Notes under the pieces: model-generated | The model's database searches: none | Seen by the model: only the letters and a program-made list of their open reading frames with translations | What the model was told of the DNA's origin: nothing | Shown here: in pieces, positions 7,522 through 16,330 of the stretch | Layout of the letters: each line of letters starts with the position of its first letter | How positions within the stretch are numbered: position 1 is the stretch's first letter | Position numbers and translations under genes: made by a program | Source: Gemmatimonadaceae bacterium | Lineage (GTDB): Bacteria > Gemmatimonadota > Gemmatimonadetes > Gemmatimonadales > Gemmatimonadaceae | DNA: 64,000 bases | Direction: 5' to 3' | NCBI GenBank assembly: GCA_030835125.1 | Contig: JAUQWM010000046.1 | Location: 1-64,000 of the forward strand

Positions 7522-9267
7522 ATGCGCACCTCGTTCGTCGCCACCGTTGCCCTGCTCGCCATCGTCGGTCCCACCATCGCGGCCGGCCAGGCGAACCCCA
7601 CGCGGGAGTTGCAGACCCGGGTCTGGGTGAACCTCAGCAGCAAGGTCTACCACTGCCCCGGGACGCCTAACTACGGCACCACGGTCAATGGCGAGTTCAT
7701 GGTCGAGGCCCAGGCGCGAGGCTTCGGGCACCGCGCCGCGGGCGGGCGGGGCTGCAATGACATGGTGACCGAGGGACCCGCGCCGCTTCCCGACACCACC
7801 GACGCCGGCCGGCGCCTGGTGTGGGTCAACACCGAGTCCGGGGTCTACCATTGCCCCGGTGCCGCCGACTGGGGACGGACGCGACGCGGACGATACCTCG
7901 CCGAGGAGGCCGCATCGACCGCGGGGCATCGCGCGGCCGGCGGCCGGGCGTGCGCCGGGCCGGACGACGTCGCGCGTATTCGTGCCGCGGTGGATTCCAT
8001 TGCCGCGGCGGCGCTTGCGGGTGGGCAGGCCGCCGGCATGAGCATCGCCGTCTTCCGCGGACCGGACACGGTCGTCCTCAAGGGCTACGGCTCGGCGGAC
8101 CTGGAACTCGACGTGCCGACCCCGCCACGCGCCGTCTACGAGATCGGGTCGGTCACGAAGCAGTTCACGTCGTCCGCCATCCTGCTGCTGGTGGAACAGG
8201 GCAAGCTTTCCCTGGACGATGAGCTGGTGAAGTATCTGCCCGACTATCCCACGCAGGGCCACCGCCTGACGATTCGCCGCCTGCTCGACCACACCTCGGG
8301 CATCCAGGGGTACACCGAGATGCCGGCGTTCGGGCCGCTGATGCCCCAGCGACTGCCCCGCGACACGCTGGTCAAGCTGTTCTCCCGCGCCCCCTTCAAG
8401 TTCGCGCCGGGCGAGGCCCTCGCCTACAACAACTCGGCGTACTTCCTCCTCGGCCTGGTGATCGAGAAGGCCGCGGGCGGCACCTATGCCGACTTCGTGA
8501 AGACGCAGCTCTTCGACAAGGCGGGCATGAAGGACTCGCGGTACTGCAGCGAATCCGAGATCATCCCGCGCCGGGCGCACGGGTATGACTTCGCGCCGCC
8601 GGGACGACTGGTCGTCAAGGCGCACCTCAACCACACCTGGCCGTACGCCGCGGGTTCGCTGTGCTCGACCGCCGGCGACCTCGCGACGTGGTCGATGGCG
8701 CTGCACGGCGGCAGGATCCTCTCGCCGGCATCGTACAGGGCCCTCATCACGCCGAGTCCGCTCACCAACGGGACGCCCGTGCGTTATGCGATGGGGATGA
8801 TCAACGACTCGCTCGGGGGGCGCCACGTCCTGTCCCACGGCGGCGGGATCAATGGCTTCCTCGCCGACATGGCGTACTTCCCGGACGACCGACTGGTCAT
8901 CGCCGTGCTGGTGAACAGCGCGGGACCTGTCGCGCCGAACGCCATCACGGCGGCCATCGCGCGCGTCATCCACGGCCCACCTCCGCCGCCGACGTCGGTC
9001 GCGGTCGATCACCCGCTGGCGGACTACGCAGGCACGTTCCGCGGCATCGGCCGCGGCGACTCGCTGACGCTGACGCTCGCCGTCGACAGCGCCGGGCTGC
9101 GGCTCCGCGCCGGCAACGCGCCACCGCCCGGCCAGGTCCTGCGCTACACCGGGAACGACACGTTCATGTCCGGGCGCAACCGGTACACCTTCCGGCGTGA
9201 GGCGGGCCGGGTCACCACCCTGGTGGCGGACCTGATCAGCGTGGTGTCGACGCTCACCAGGCGTTAG
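7522..9267 (+). CDS. Secreted S12-family serine hydrolase (class C beta-lactamase/esterase-like) with duplicated N-terminal module
   Basis: A 581-aa protein with a signal peptide (MRTSFVATVALLAIVGPTIA). After it come two copies of a ~45-residue module beginning WVN.xS.VYHCPG and ending GHRAAGGR.C, at about residues 33-78 and 98-145. Each has two cysteines and several histidines. The catalytic domain has the SxxK nucleophile motif SVTK near residue 210, a YxN-type YNN near 303 and an HxG-type HGG near 440. A C-terminal ~90-residue lipocalin-like beta region follows (DYAGTFRGIGRGDSL). Such proteins are DD-peptidases, esterases or peptidases rather than true antibiotic beta-lactamases in most cases. 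The substrate cannot be read from the sequence. Confidence 0.88.
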   Translation: MRTSFVATVALLAIVGPTIAAGQANPTRELQTRVWVNLSSKVYHCPGTPNYGTTVNGEFMVEAQARGFGHRAAGGRGCNDMVTEGPAPLPDTTDAGRRLVWVNTESGVYHCPGAADWGRTRRGRYLAEEAASTAGHRAAGGRACAGPDDVARIRAAVDSIAAAALAGGQAAGMSIAVFRGPDTVVLKGYGSADLELDVPTPPRAVYEIGSVTKQFTSSAILLLVEQGKLSLDDELVKYLPDYPTQGHRLTIRRLLDHTSGIQGYTEMPAFGPLMPQRLPRDTLVKLFSRAPFKFAPGEALAYNNSAYFLLGLVIEKAAGGTYADFVKTQLFDKAGMKDSRYCSESEIIPRRAHGYDFAPPGRLVVKAHLNHTWPYAAGSLCSTAGDLATWSMALHGGRILSPASYRALITPSPLTNGTPVRYAMGMINDSLGGRHVLSHGGGINGFLADMAYFPDDRLVIAVLVNSAGPVAPNAITAAIARVIHGPPPPPTSVAVDHPLADYAGTFRGIGRGDSLTLTLAVDSAGLRLRAGNAPPPGQVLRYTGNDTFMSGRNRYTFRREAGRVTTLVADLISVVSTLTRR

Positions 9268-9273
9268 GCGGCG

Positions 9274-11079
9274 TCAGGACGGGCGCGACCGGCGGTCGCG
9301 CGCGGCCTGCCGGTCGGTCCACAGGATCGAGCCGACCATGTACAACCCGATCGCCCCGGCGATCATGAACCCGGCCGTCCCCAGCGCGCGGCGGTGCGGC
9401 AGCAGCATCGCGCTCGCCACGATCAGCCCGGCCAGCACCAGGCCGCTGAACACGCGATTGGCGACCTTCTGCAGGCCGTCCACCAGCACGCCGAGCTGCG
9501 GCACCTCCAGCTTCGCGCTGAGTTCATTGTCGGCCAGCCGCTTCGTGATCGCGTCGAGGCGCCGCGGGAGCGCGCTCATGAGGTCCGCGCCTTCGCTCAA
9601 CGCCCGGTACACCAGCCGCGGGTTGAGGCGGCTCCGCATCCGCGCCGCGACGATCTCGTTCACGTTCTCGCGCACCGCCCTCGCCGGTTCGAACGTCGGG
9701 TCGAGCGCGCGCGTCACGCCGCCCAGGTGGACGAGCGTCTTGGCCAGCAGCGTCAGGTCGGCCGGCAGGCGCAGGCCCCGCTGGTACGACGCCCCGATGA
9801 CGTTGTTCAGCAGCGCGCCCGCTTCCAGTTCAGCCACGTCGGCGCCATGCGCGCTCGCCACCAGCCCGTTGATTTCGCGCACGTAGGTGGCCCGGTCGAA
9901 GTCGGGAAGCGCCTCTCCCATCTCGATCAGCACCTCGGCCACGTCCTCGCCCTGGTCGTCGGCGAGGCCATAGAGCAGCCGCACACACCGGTCGCGCATC
10001 GACGGCACGAGGTGGGCCGTCATCCCGAAGTCGATCAGCGCGAGCTTGGGCTCGAGGAACGTCGGCGCCGGAGGCGCCACCTGCAACGCCTCCCGCTCGT
10101 CGCGCGCGATGCGCGTCCCCGATTCGGGAAGCCCGTCCGCGTCGCCGCCGTAGGTCACGACTTCGGCGGGCGTGAGCGGGTTGCGGTCGGTCGGCAGTAC
10201 CAGGAAGATGTTGCCGGGATGTGGATCGGCGTGAAAGTGCCCGTCGACGGCGATCTGCTGCAGGTACGCCCGGGTGAGTTCCTCGGCGAGCGGGCCGAGT
10301 TCGAGTTCCGTCCGCGCGATGGGGGGAATCTCGCTCACCTTCATCCCGCGCACGCGTTCCGTGGTGAGGACGCGCCCGGTCGAGTAGCCCTCGATGACGC
10401 GCGGGACCAGCAGGTGCGGGAACGCGGCCAGCCGGCGTCGGAAGTGCGCTCCGTTCCGCGCCTCGATGCGATAGTCCAGCTCGTCCGCCAGCGCCCGCTC
10501 GAGCTGGTGCAAGATCCCGAGCAGGTCGACCCGGCGCCCGGTCGCGGTATGGTCGGTGAGGAAGGTGGCGAGCGCGTGGAAGAACTCGATGTCGTCGGCC
10601 AGCGGGCCCCGGATGTCCGGCCGCTGCACCTTGACGACGACCTCGCGGCCGTCCCGCAGGGTGGCGGCGTGCGCCTGCCCGAGGCTGGCGGTGCCTAACG
10701 GCTCGACGTCGATCGACGGAAACAGCTGGCGGAGCCGTGCGCCGAGTTCCTCCTCGATGATGGAGGCGACCTCCGGGAACGGCAGGGCCTCGACCCCGTC
10801 CTGAAGCGTCTCCAGTTCTTCGATGTACGCCGGAGGGAGGAGGTCCGAGCGCGTGGCGAGGACCTGGCCCAGCTTGATGTACGCCGGCCCGAGCTCGACC
10901 AACCGTTCGCGGAACGCACGTGCCGTCGCCGCCGCGTCGCCATCGTTGTCGCCGGGTCCGTGTTGGTCATCCTTGCCGAGCGCGGCAAGGCCCTGGTCCC
11001 TGGCAAAGTCCGCCAGTCCGTAGCGGGTGAAGAGTCCGATCGTGGCCGCCAGGCGCGGCAAGTGGCGCGGTGCAAGCAT
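9274..11079 (-). CDS. ABC1/UbiB-family atypical protein kinase
   Basis: A 601-aa protein. I prefer the ATG at 11079, which has CAGGA just upstream, over starts further out. UbiB/ADCK signatures are clear: the VVVKVQRP lysine motif near residue 146, FHADPHPGN near 285 and LIDFGM near 347, with the N-terminal KxGQ-type element YIKLGQVLATRSDLLP. Two transmembrane helices close the protein (around LVLAGLIVASAML and FMIAGAIGLYMVG). These proteins are ATP-dependent helpers of ubiquinone or other isoprenoid lipid metabolism at the membrane. An insertion of about 45 residues before LIDFGM (VVTYGGDADGLPESG) is longer than usual. The gene converges with the serine hydrolase. Confidence 0.92.
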   Translation of the reverse strand: MLAPRHLPRLAATIGLFTRYGLADFARDQGLAALGKDDQHGPGDNDGDAAATARAFRERLVELGPAYIKLGQVLATRSDLLPPAYIEELETLQDGVEALPFPEVASIIEEELGARLRQLFPSIDVEPLGTASLGQAHAATLRDGREVVVKVQRPDIRGPLADDIEFFHALATFLTDHTATGRRVDLLGILHQLERALADELDYRIEARNGAHFRRRLAAFPHLLVPRVIEGYSTGRVLTTERVRGMKVSEIPPIARTELELGPLAEELTRAYLQQIAVDGHFHADPHPGNIFLVLPTDRNPLTPAEVVTYGGDADGLPESGTRIARDEREALQVAPPAPTFLEPKLALIDFGMTAHLVPSMRDRCVRLLYGLADDQGEDVAEVLIEMGEALPDFDRATYVREINGLVASAHGADVAELEAGALLNNVIGASYQRGLRLPADLTLLAKTLVHLGGVTRALDPTFEPARAVRENVNEIVAARMRSRLNPRLVYRALSEGADLMSALPRRLDAITKRLADNELSAKLEVPQLGVLVDGLQKVANRVFSGLVLAGLIVASAMLLPHRRALGTAGFMIAGAIGLYMVGSILWTDRQAARDRRSRPS

Positions 11080-11247
11080 GGTGTCCTGCGTACCGGTGGC
11101 GCCCGCGCGAGGGTCCGCCGGACCTCCCGCCATATGGATGGGACGGGCGTTGTGGACGCGGCTCATCAACGGCTCATGTCATCCTACTGGCATCGCGAGG
11201 TGCGAGCGCCGAGAATTGTCGAAACCGCTGGACCACTGGAGCCCTGC

Positions 11248-13413
11248 ATGAACGTGACGGCAACCGGCAGCACCGCGATTGTCCTGGGATTCACGGCCGC
11301 GCTCGCCGCCGTGATGACGGGCGCTGCCCCCACCGCGACACAGGGCATTCCCATCGACGGGGACGACATCGCGGGCGTGGTCACGGGGCCGGCCGGACCC
11401 GAGGCCGGGGTCTGGGTCATCGCCGAGACGACGGACCTGCCCACGAAGTTCGTGCGGATCGTGGTGACCGACGACCGGGGTCGGTACCTGCTGCCGGACC
11501 TGCCGCGCGCGAACTACGCCGTCTGGGTGCGAGGCTACGGCCTCGTCGACTCGCCGAAATCGCAGTCCGCGCCTGGACGGATGATCAACCTCACGGCGGT
11601 GAAGGCGCCTGACGCGAGGGCCGCGGCCCGGTACTACCCGGCCGGCTACTGGTTCTCGCTGCTGCAGGTGCCGGCGGCCAGCGAGTTCCCCGGCACGGGC
11701 CCGAACGGCAACGGGCTCGCCCCCAGCCTGACGAGCCAAGCCGCGCTCCTCCGGAACCTCAAGTCGGGCGGGTGCTGGGCGTGCCACCAGCTGGGCAGCC
11801 TGGGGACGCGCGAGATCCAGCCATCGTTAGGTACGTTCGCGTCGCACGTCGAGGCGTGGGACCGGCGGGTTCAGTCGGGGCAGGCCGGCGGCGGCATGAC
11901 GACGAGCCTCACCCAGTGGGGCCGCCAGCGCATGCTGTCGATGTTCGCAGACTGGACGCAGCGCATCGCGGACGGCGAGGTGCCGCCGACTCCGCCCCGC
12001 CCCGCGGGCCTCGAACGGAACGTGGTGATCACCCAGTGGGACTGGGCGGACCCGAAGGTGTACCTGCACGACGTCGTGTCCACCGACCGGCGCAACCCCA
12101 CGGTCAACGCCAACGGCCCGGTGTACGGCGCGCTGGAGCTGAGCGCCGACTACACCCCGGTGCTGGACCCGGTGCGGCACGTCGCGAGCCGGATCCCGCT
12201 GACGGTGCGCGACCCGGCGACAGCGCCGACATCGCCGCAGATGCCGGCGCCGTCCCCATACTGGGGCGACGACGTGCTGTGGACCAGCCGGAACAACGTG
12301 CACAATCCCATGCTCGACGAGCGCGGACGGCTGTGGCTCACCTCGGCGGTGCGGCCGCCGGAGAATCCCGCGATGTGCCGCGAGGGCTCGACCCATCCGT
12401 CGGCGATGCTGTTCCCGCTCGCGCGCTCCGGCCGACACCTGGCGGTCTATGACCCGAAGACGCAGAAGCTGACGCACATCGGCACCTGCTTCAGCACGCA
12501 CCACCTGATGTTCGCCGAGGACGCCAGCAACACGTTGTGGACGAGCGGCGGCGGACCGGTGGTCGGCTGGCTCAACACGAAGCTGTTCGACGAGACGGGC
12601 GACGAGGAACGCGCGCAGGGGTGGACCGCCCTCATCATGGACACCAACGGCAACGGCCGTCGGGACGACTACGTGGAGCCGAACCAGCCGGTGGACCCGA
12701 GCAAGGACAAGCGCATCGGCGCGGGCTTCTACGGGGTCGCCCCGGCGCCGGACGGCTCGATCTGGGGATCGGCGTTAGGCTTCCCCGGCTCGGTGATCCG
12801 GCTGGTCCCGGGCGCGAATCCCCCGGCCACCGCCCTGGCCGAGTACTACGAGGTGCCCTTCAACAACCCGCGCGCGTCGGTCCAGGGCGTGTTCTCGCCG
12901 CGCGGCTTCGATGTCGACCGCAACGGCGTGGCCTGGGTGGCGCTGGCCAGCGGACACATGGCGAGCTTCGATCGTCGCAAGTGTCGCGGCCCGTTGAACG
13001 GGCCCACGGCCACGGGCCAGCATTGCCCCGAGGGCTGGAGCTTCTGGGCGGAGCCGCTGCCGCAATTGAAGGGCGTGACGACCCCGGGCAGCGCCGAAGC
13101 GAGTTACTACACGTGGGTCGACCAGTTCGACACGTTCGGCCTCGGGCGGAACGTCCCGATCAACACCGGCAACGGATCGGAGGGCTTGCTGGCTCTCAAG
13201 GACGGCCAGTGGGTCGTGATGCGCGTGCCGTACCCGATGGGGTTCTTCACCAAGTGGATGGACGGGCGCATCGATGACCCGAATGCGGGCTGGAAGGGGC
13301 GAGGCATCTGGACGACGATCAGCACGCGCGCGCCCTTCCATATGGAGGGTGGCAAGGGAACGACGTCGAAGGTCATGAAGTTCCAGCTTCGTCCGGATCC
13401 GCTGGCGAAGTAG
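11248..13413 (+). CDS. Periplasmic c-heme protein with carboxypeptidase-regulatory-like domain and beta-propeller
   Basis: A 721-aa protein; the ATG at 11248 follows GGAG and opens a signal peptide (MNVTATGSTAIVLGFTAALA). A carboxypeptidase-regulatory-like beta-sandwich follows (residues ~40-115: IAGVVTGPAGPEAGVWVIAE, then DDRGRYLLPDLP). A single c-type heme site, CWACH, sits near residue 176. The rest (about 300-720) looks like a six-bladed propeller of the virginiamycin-B-lyase/NHL kind with repeats such as NNVHNPMLDERGRLWLTS and GFDVDRNGVAWVAL. Proteins of this architecture are common but uncharacterised in Acidobacteria and Gemmatimonadota; a role as a periplasmic oxidoreductase is plausible. 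The start is upstream of and divergent from ubiB. Confidence 0.75.
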   Translation: MNVTATGSTAIVLGFTAALAAVMTGAAPTATQGIPIDGDDIAGVVTGPAGPEAGVWVIAETTDLPTKFVRIVVTDDRGRYLLPDLPRANYAVWVRGYGLVDSPKSQSAPGRMINLTAVKAPDARAAARYYPAGYWFSLLQVPAASEFPGTGPNGNGLAPSLTSQAALLRNLKSGGCWACHQLGSLGTREIQPSLGTFASHVEAWDRRVQSGQAGGGMTTSLTQWGRQRMLSMFADWTQRIADGEVPPTPPRPAGLERNVVITQWDWADPKVYLHDVVSTDRRNPTVNANGPVYGALELSADYTPVLDPVRHVASRIPLTVRDPATAPTSPQMPAPSPYWGDDVLWTSRNNVHNPMLDERGRLWLTSAVRPPENPAMCREGSTHPSAMLFPLARSGRHLAVYDPKTQKLTHIGTCFSTHHLMFAEDASNTLWTSGGGPVVGWLNTKLFDETGDEERAQGWTALIMDTNGNGRRDDYVEPNQPVDPSKDKRIGAGFYGVAPAPDGSIWGSALGFPGSVIRLVPGANPPATALAEYYEVPFNNPRASVQGVFSPRGFDVDRNGVAWVALASGHMASFDRRKCRGPLNGPTATGQHCPEGWSFWAEPLPQLKGVTTPGSAEASYYTWVDQFDTFGLGRNVPINTGNGSEGLLALKDGQWVVMRVPYPMGFFTKWMDGRIDDPNAGWKGRGIWTTISTRAPFHMEGGKGTTSKVMKFQLRPDPLAK

Positions 13414-13430
13414 TTCGGGAATCGATGTTC

Positions 13431-13451
13431 GTGACTCGTGACTCGTGACTC
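13431..13451. repeat. Three exact heptamer repeats (GTGACTC)3
   Basis: Three head-to-tail GTGACTC units lie between the stop of the c-heme gene and the convergent small membrane-protein gene. This is one of several period-7 arrays found only in spacers of this window. Confidence 0.8.
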
Positions 13452-13466
13452 GGCCGGGCGGGAGCG

Positions 13467-13817
13467 CTAGCGGGGGATGGCGGTTGGGACTCCTGGGGCG
13501 GCTGCGGGTTGGGCAGGGACGGCGTCGCGTTTCACCTGGACGGTGGCGTAGGCGATGATCGCGACCGCGATCGTTGCTGCTACGCCGGCCGCGCCGCGTA
13601 GCCGGCGCTCGGCGAGTTTCCGGGCCATCCCGAGGGCGATGATGATGCCGGCGAGTCCGCCGAGCATGACGCCGCTGAGGGCGGATGCGATCTCGTCGAA
13701 GCCCATCTCGCTGCGCGACGTGACCGCGGCGATCGACCCACCCGCGGTCGCGCCAATGACCGTCATGGCGAGGCCGAGGATCAGGATGGTGGCGGCGCGC
13801 GGGAGTCTCATTGTCAT
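13467..13817 (-). CDS. Small membrane protein of unknown function
   Basis: A 116-aa protein with about three predicted transmembrane helices (AATILILGLAMTVIGATAGG, the segment around ALSGVMLGGLAGIIIALGMA, and GVAATIAVAIIAYATVQV) and a Pro/Ala-rich tail. Starts are possible at TTG 13823, ATG 13817 or ATG 13811; none has a convincing ribosome-binding site and I chose the first ATG. Glycine-zipper-like spacing in helix 2 is the only notable pattern. No family is recognised. It may share a transcript with the MBL-fold gene upstream (65-base gap on the same strand). Confidence 0.65.
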   Translation of the reverse strand: MTMRLPRAATILILGLAMTVIGATAGGSIAAVTSRSEMGFDEIASALSGVMLGGLAGIIIALGMARKLAERRLRGAAGVAATIAVAIIAYATVQVKRDAVPAQPAAAPGVPTAIPR

Positions 13818-13882
13818 GCTCAAGAACTGGGCGCCGTCAGATGTCGCCCCCGGGCGTGAAACCGCAAGACCGGGGCGAAGCG

Positions 13883-14839
13883 TCAGCGAATCCTTCCCTC
13901 GATCTCGTCATACACGCGCCGGATCGCGATCGGTGCCTGCTGACTGGCCAGGAACCACTCGGCGACCGCGCCCCAGTTGGCCGCCTTCCCCGCGTCTTCC
14001 GGCGACAGCCCGCGAGCATGTAGCCGCTTCACCTCGTCGACTACGCTCACCAGCGCCTGCCGGAACGCGACCAGTTCCTCCCGCGACACTGCCGGCTCCT
14101 CGATGAACCCGTGTCCGGGCACATAGCGGGTCACGTCCATGGCCAGGGCCCGGTCGACCGTGGCGACCCACTCGGTGGGGAACGCCGAGCGCATCGCGGG
14201 GAAGACGCGGTTGAGGTACGCCTCGCTCATGAACAGGACGCGATCGCGGGGCACGTGGACCATGAGGTCGCCGGCGGTGTGCCCGCGGCCGAGGAAGAGG
14301 ACCTCGACCGTGATGCCGCCGAGGTCGATCGACTCCCGGTCGCCGGTCATGGCGACGGGCGGGACTACGACGACGCGCGGAGGCTGGCCGCTCCTGCCTG
14401 ACGAGGCGGCGGCCGCCGCGGAATCGCGCTGGAGCTGCGCGCGCGAGGCAGGATGCACGATGTACCGGATGTCCTTCGGCAACTCGCTGTTCCCGGCGGT
14501 GTGGTCGCCATGGTCGGAACCGACGACATACCAGCGCACTGGCAGCGGCGTGACGGTACGGATCTTCTCGAGCATCGTGCGCGTGGCGGCCGGGCTTCCC
14601 TGCCCGTCGGCGACCAGGACGCCGTTCCGCCCGACCACGAAGAGGCTGACCGTGGTGAAGCCGGGCTGGCGGATCTCCTCGTAGCCGTAGACTCCGTCGC
14701 CGAGCCTGACGATACGGGGGAACTCGGACAGCGCGACGCCGCGTTTGGCCGGGTCGGCGGTGCGTGCCTGCGCCCGAACCGCCGCCGGAGTGAGGGCGAT
14801 GGTCGCGACGATCAATAGAGTGAGGATCCGTTGGTGCAC
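13883..14839 (-). CDS. Secreted metallo-beta-lactamase-fold hydrolase with altered zinc motif
   Basis: A 318-aa protein starting at GTG 14839 with a signal peptide (MHQRILTLLIVATIALTPAA). The MBL fold is recognised from VADGQGSPAA, the active-site loop SDHGDHTAGN near residue 110, GRGHTAGDLMV near 187 and PGHGF near 243. The canonical HxHxDH reads SxHxDH: the first zinc histidine is serine. Subclass B2 enzymes with Asn at that position work with one zinc, so activity is possible but metal stoichiometry may differ. It lies upstream of the small membrane protein on the same strand and next to an M20 hydrolase. Substrate unknown. Confidence 0.85.
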   Translation of the reverse strand: MHQRILTLLIVATIALTPAAVRAQARTADPAKRGVALSEFPRIVRLGDGVYGYEEIRQPGFTTVSLFVVGRNGVLVADGQGSPAATRTMLEKIRTVTPLPVRWYVVGSDHGDHTAGNSELPKDIRYIVHPASRAQLQRDSAAAAASSGRSGQPPRVVVVPPVAMTGDRESIDLGGITVEVLFLGRGHTAGDLMVHVPRDRVLFMSEAYLNRVFPAMRSAFPTEWVATVDRALAMDVTRYVPGHGFIEEPAVSREELVAFRQALVSVVDEVKRLHARGLSPEDAGKAANWGAVAEWFLASQQAPIAIRRVYDEIEGRIR

Positions 14840-14893
14840 GGGAAGCGGGAAGCGGGAATCGGGAATCGTGGGGGGAAGCGGGGGCGGGAATCG
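14840..14893. repeat. Degenerate heptamer array (GGGAAGC/GGGAATC units)
   Basis: Purine-rich units GGGAAGC, GGGAAGC, GGGAATC, GGGAATC and decayed copies fill the whole gap between the MBL gene start and the stop of the upstream M20 gene. The array takes the place of a ribosome-binding site for the GTG start at 14839; on the coding strand it is pyrimidine-rich. Confidence 0.75.
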
Positions 14894-14896
14894 ATT

Positions 14897-16330
14897 CTAC
14901 GGTTTCCGGATTGGCGGTGGGCCGTCGGGGACGAGCCATTTGTAGGTCATGCCCTTCGTCTTCTGCGCGAACTCCGCGGTGATCTTCTCGCGCGCGGCGG
15001 GGTCGGCGAAGAGGTCCACCGCGGTCGCGGCGAGAGCCTTGGAGGCCATCATCATTCCCTTGTGGCCGATCGACATGCCACTCGTCGCGACGACGGGCCA
15101 GGCGTGCCAGGGCACCTCGGCGGGAGCCGTCGCTCCGTAGAAATGGAGCGTCGGCACGACCTGGCTGACGTCGCCGACGTCGGTCGAACCGCCCGGCGGG
15201 TCGGGCAGGATCGGGGCGAGGGGCGCGAGCGCGGCCTTCATGCCGACGGTCGGCTTGCCAGTGTTGGCCTGCAGGGACCGCGCGAAGGCCAGCTCTTCTT
15301 CCGTGTACGACGGCGCGCCGATCCAGGACAGATTGTCGTGGAGCAGCTTGAGGCCGTGGTCGAGGATGATCATGTCGCTGGTGCCGGTCTGCACCGAGAT
15401 CGTGTGCTCGACGCCGGCGATCAGGGCCGCCCCCCGGGCGATCTCCCGGACGCGCGCGAACACCGTGTCCACGCCGGGCCGGCGCGAATCGCGGACCCAG
15501 GTGTGGATCCGGGCATAGTCGGGCACGACGTTAGGCACGTCGCCCGCCCGCTCGACCGTGTAGTGCATGCGCACGGTGGGCCGCACGTGCTCGCGCAGCA
15601 GGTTGATCCCGTGCGTGTAGGCCTCGGCGGCATCGGCGGCGCTGCGCCCGCTCCAGGGGTCCGCCGCGGCATGGGCGGTCCGGCCCCGGAACTCTACCAT
15701 GAACTGCACGTTGGCCTGGGCGCCCAGGTTATCGACGGTGGTGCTGACATCGGGATGCCAGGCCAGCGCGACGTCGACGTCCTTGAACAGGCCCTCGCGG
15801 ATCATGTAGATCTTGCCGCCGATCGACTCCTCGGCGGGCGAACCGTAGAAGCGCACGGTGCCCTTGAGCGTGCCGGCGGCGATCATCTCCTTGATCGCGA
15901 CGGCGGCACCAAGGCTCGCGGCCCCGAACAGGTTGTGCCCGCAGCCGTGGCCGGCCTCGCCAGGGTGCAGCGCCTCACGCGTGGGAATCGCCTTCTGGGA
16001 GATTCCCGGCAACGCATCGTACTCGCCGAGGATGGCGATGACGGGACGACCGGACCCATAGCTGGCGATGAAAGCGGTGGGCATGCCGGCCACGCCCCGT
16101 TCGACCGTAAGGCCGTTGCGCTGGGCGTAGGCCATCAGGACGTCCGCCGACTTCGTTTCGGCGAAGCCGACCTCGGCGAAACCCCAGATCTCGTCGCTGA
16201 GGCGCACCAGGTCCGCGCGCTGGCGGTCGACGGCCGCGGTGGCGGTCTCCTTCGCGGCACGCGCCGCCTGGGAGTGCACCGCTACGGGGAGCGCGATGAG
16301 GGACAGGGCGAGTGACACCAGGCGCTTCAT
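14897..16330 (-). CDS. Secreted M20-family amidohydrolase (AbgB-like)
   Basis: A 477-aa protein. The ATG at 16330 opens a signal peptide (MKRLVSLALSLIALPVAVHS) and has GAGG upstream. M20 zinc-peptidase motifs are present: ILGEYDALPG, GHGCGHNLFGA near residue 128, GSPAEESIGG near 166 and the lid-domain segment RAGDVPNVVPDYA. The closest family by pattern is the aminobenzoyl-glutamate utilisation protein B group of cytosolic amidohydrolases, but this one is exported. It would hydrolyse an N-acyl or peptide amide bond in the periplasm. It belongs with the MBL protein and the amidase to a run of exported hydrolases. The substrate cannot be predicted. Confidence 0.9.
   Translation of the reverse strand: MKRLVSLALSLIALPVAVHSQAARAAKETATAAVDRQRADLVRLSDEIWGFAEVGFAETKSADVLMAYAQRNGLTVERGVAGMPTAFIASYGSGRPVIAILGEYDALPGISQKAIPTREALHPGEAGHGCGHNLFGAASLGAAVAIKEMIAAGTLKGTVRFYGSPAEESIGGKIYMIREGLFKDVDVALAWHPDVSTTVDNLGAQANVQFMVEFRGRTAHAAADPWSGRSAADAAEAYTHGINLLREHVRPTVRMHYTVERAGDVPNVVPDYARIHTWVRDSRRPGVDTVFARVREIARGAALIAGVEHTISVQTGTSDMIILDHGLKLLHDNLSWIGAPSYTEEELAFARSLQANTGKPTVGMKAALAPLAPILPDPPGGSTDVGDVSQVVPTLHFYGATAPAEVPWHAWPVVATSGMSIGHKGMMMASKALAATAVDLFADPAAREKITAEFAQKTKGMTYKWLVPDGPPPIRKP

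Noticed and set aside
7342-9012. 556-codon minus-strand frame opposite the serine hydrolase
   Set aside because: Composition is the typical antisense pattern of a GC-rich gene, and the plus strand encodes an intact signal peptide and catalytic motifs.
7522-9267. Antibiotic-resistance beta-lactamase
   Set aside because: The fold is shared, but the added N-terminal modules and lipocalin-like tail fit S12 esterase/peptidase relatives; no resistance context is visible.
14831-16315. 494-codon plus-strand frame opposite the M20 hydrolase
   Set aside because: No homology-like pattern; it starts in the heptamer array and mirrors the M20 gene.
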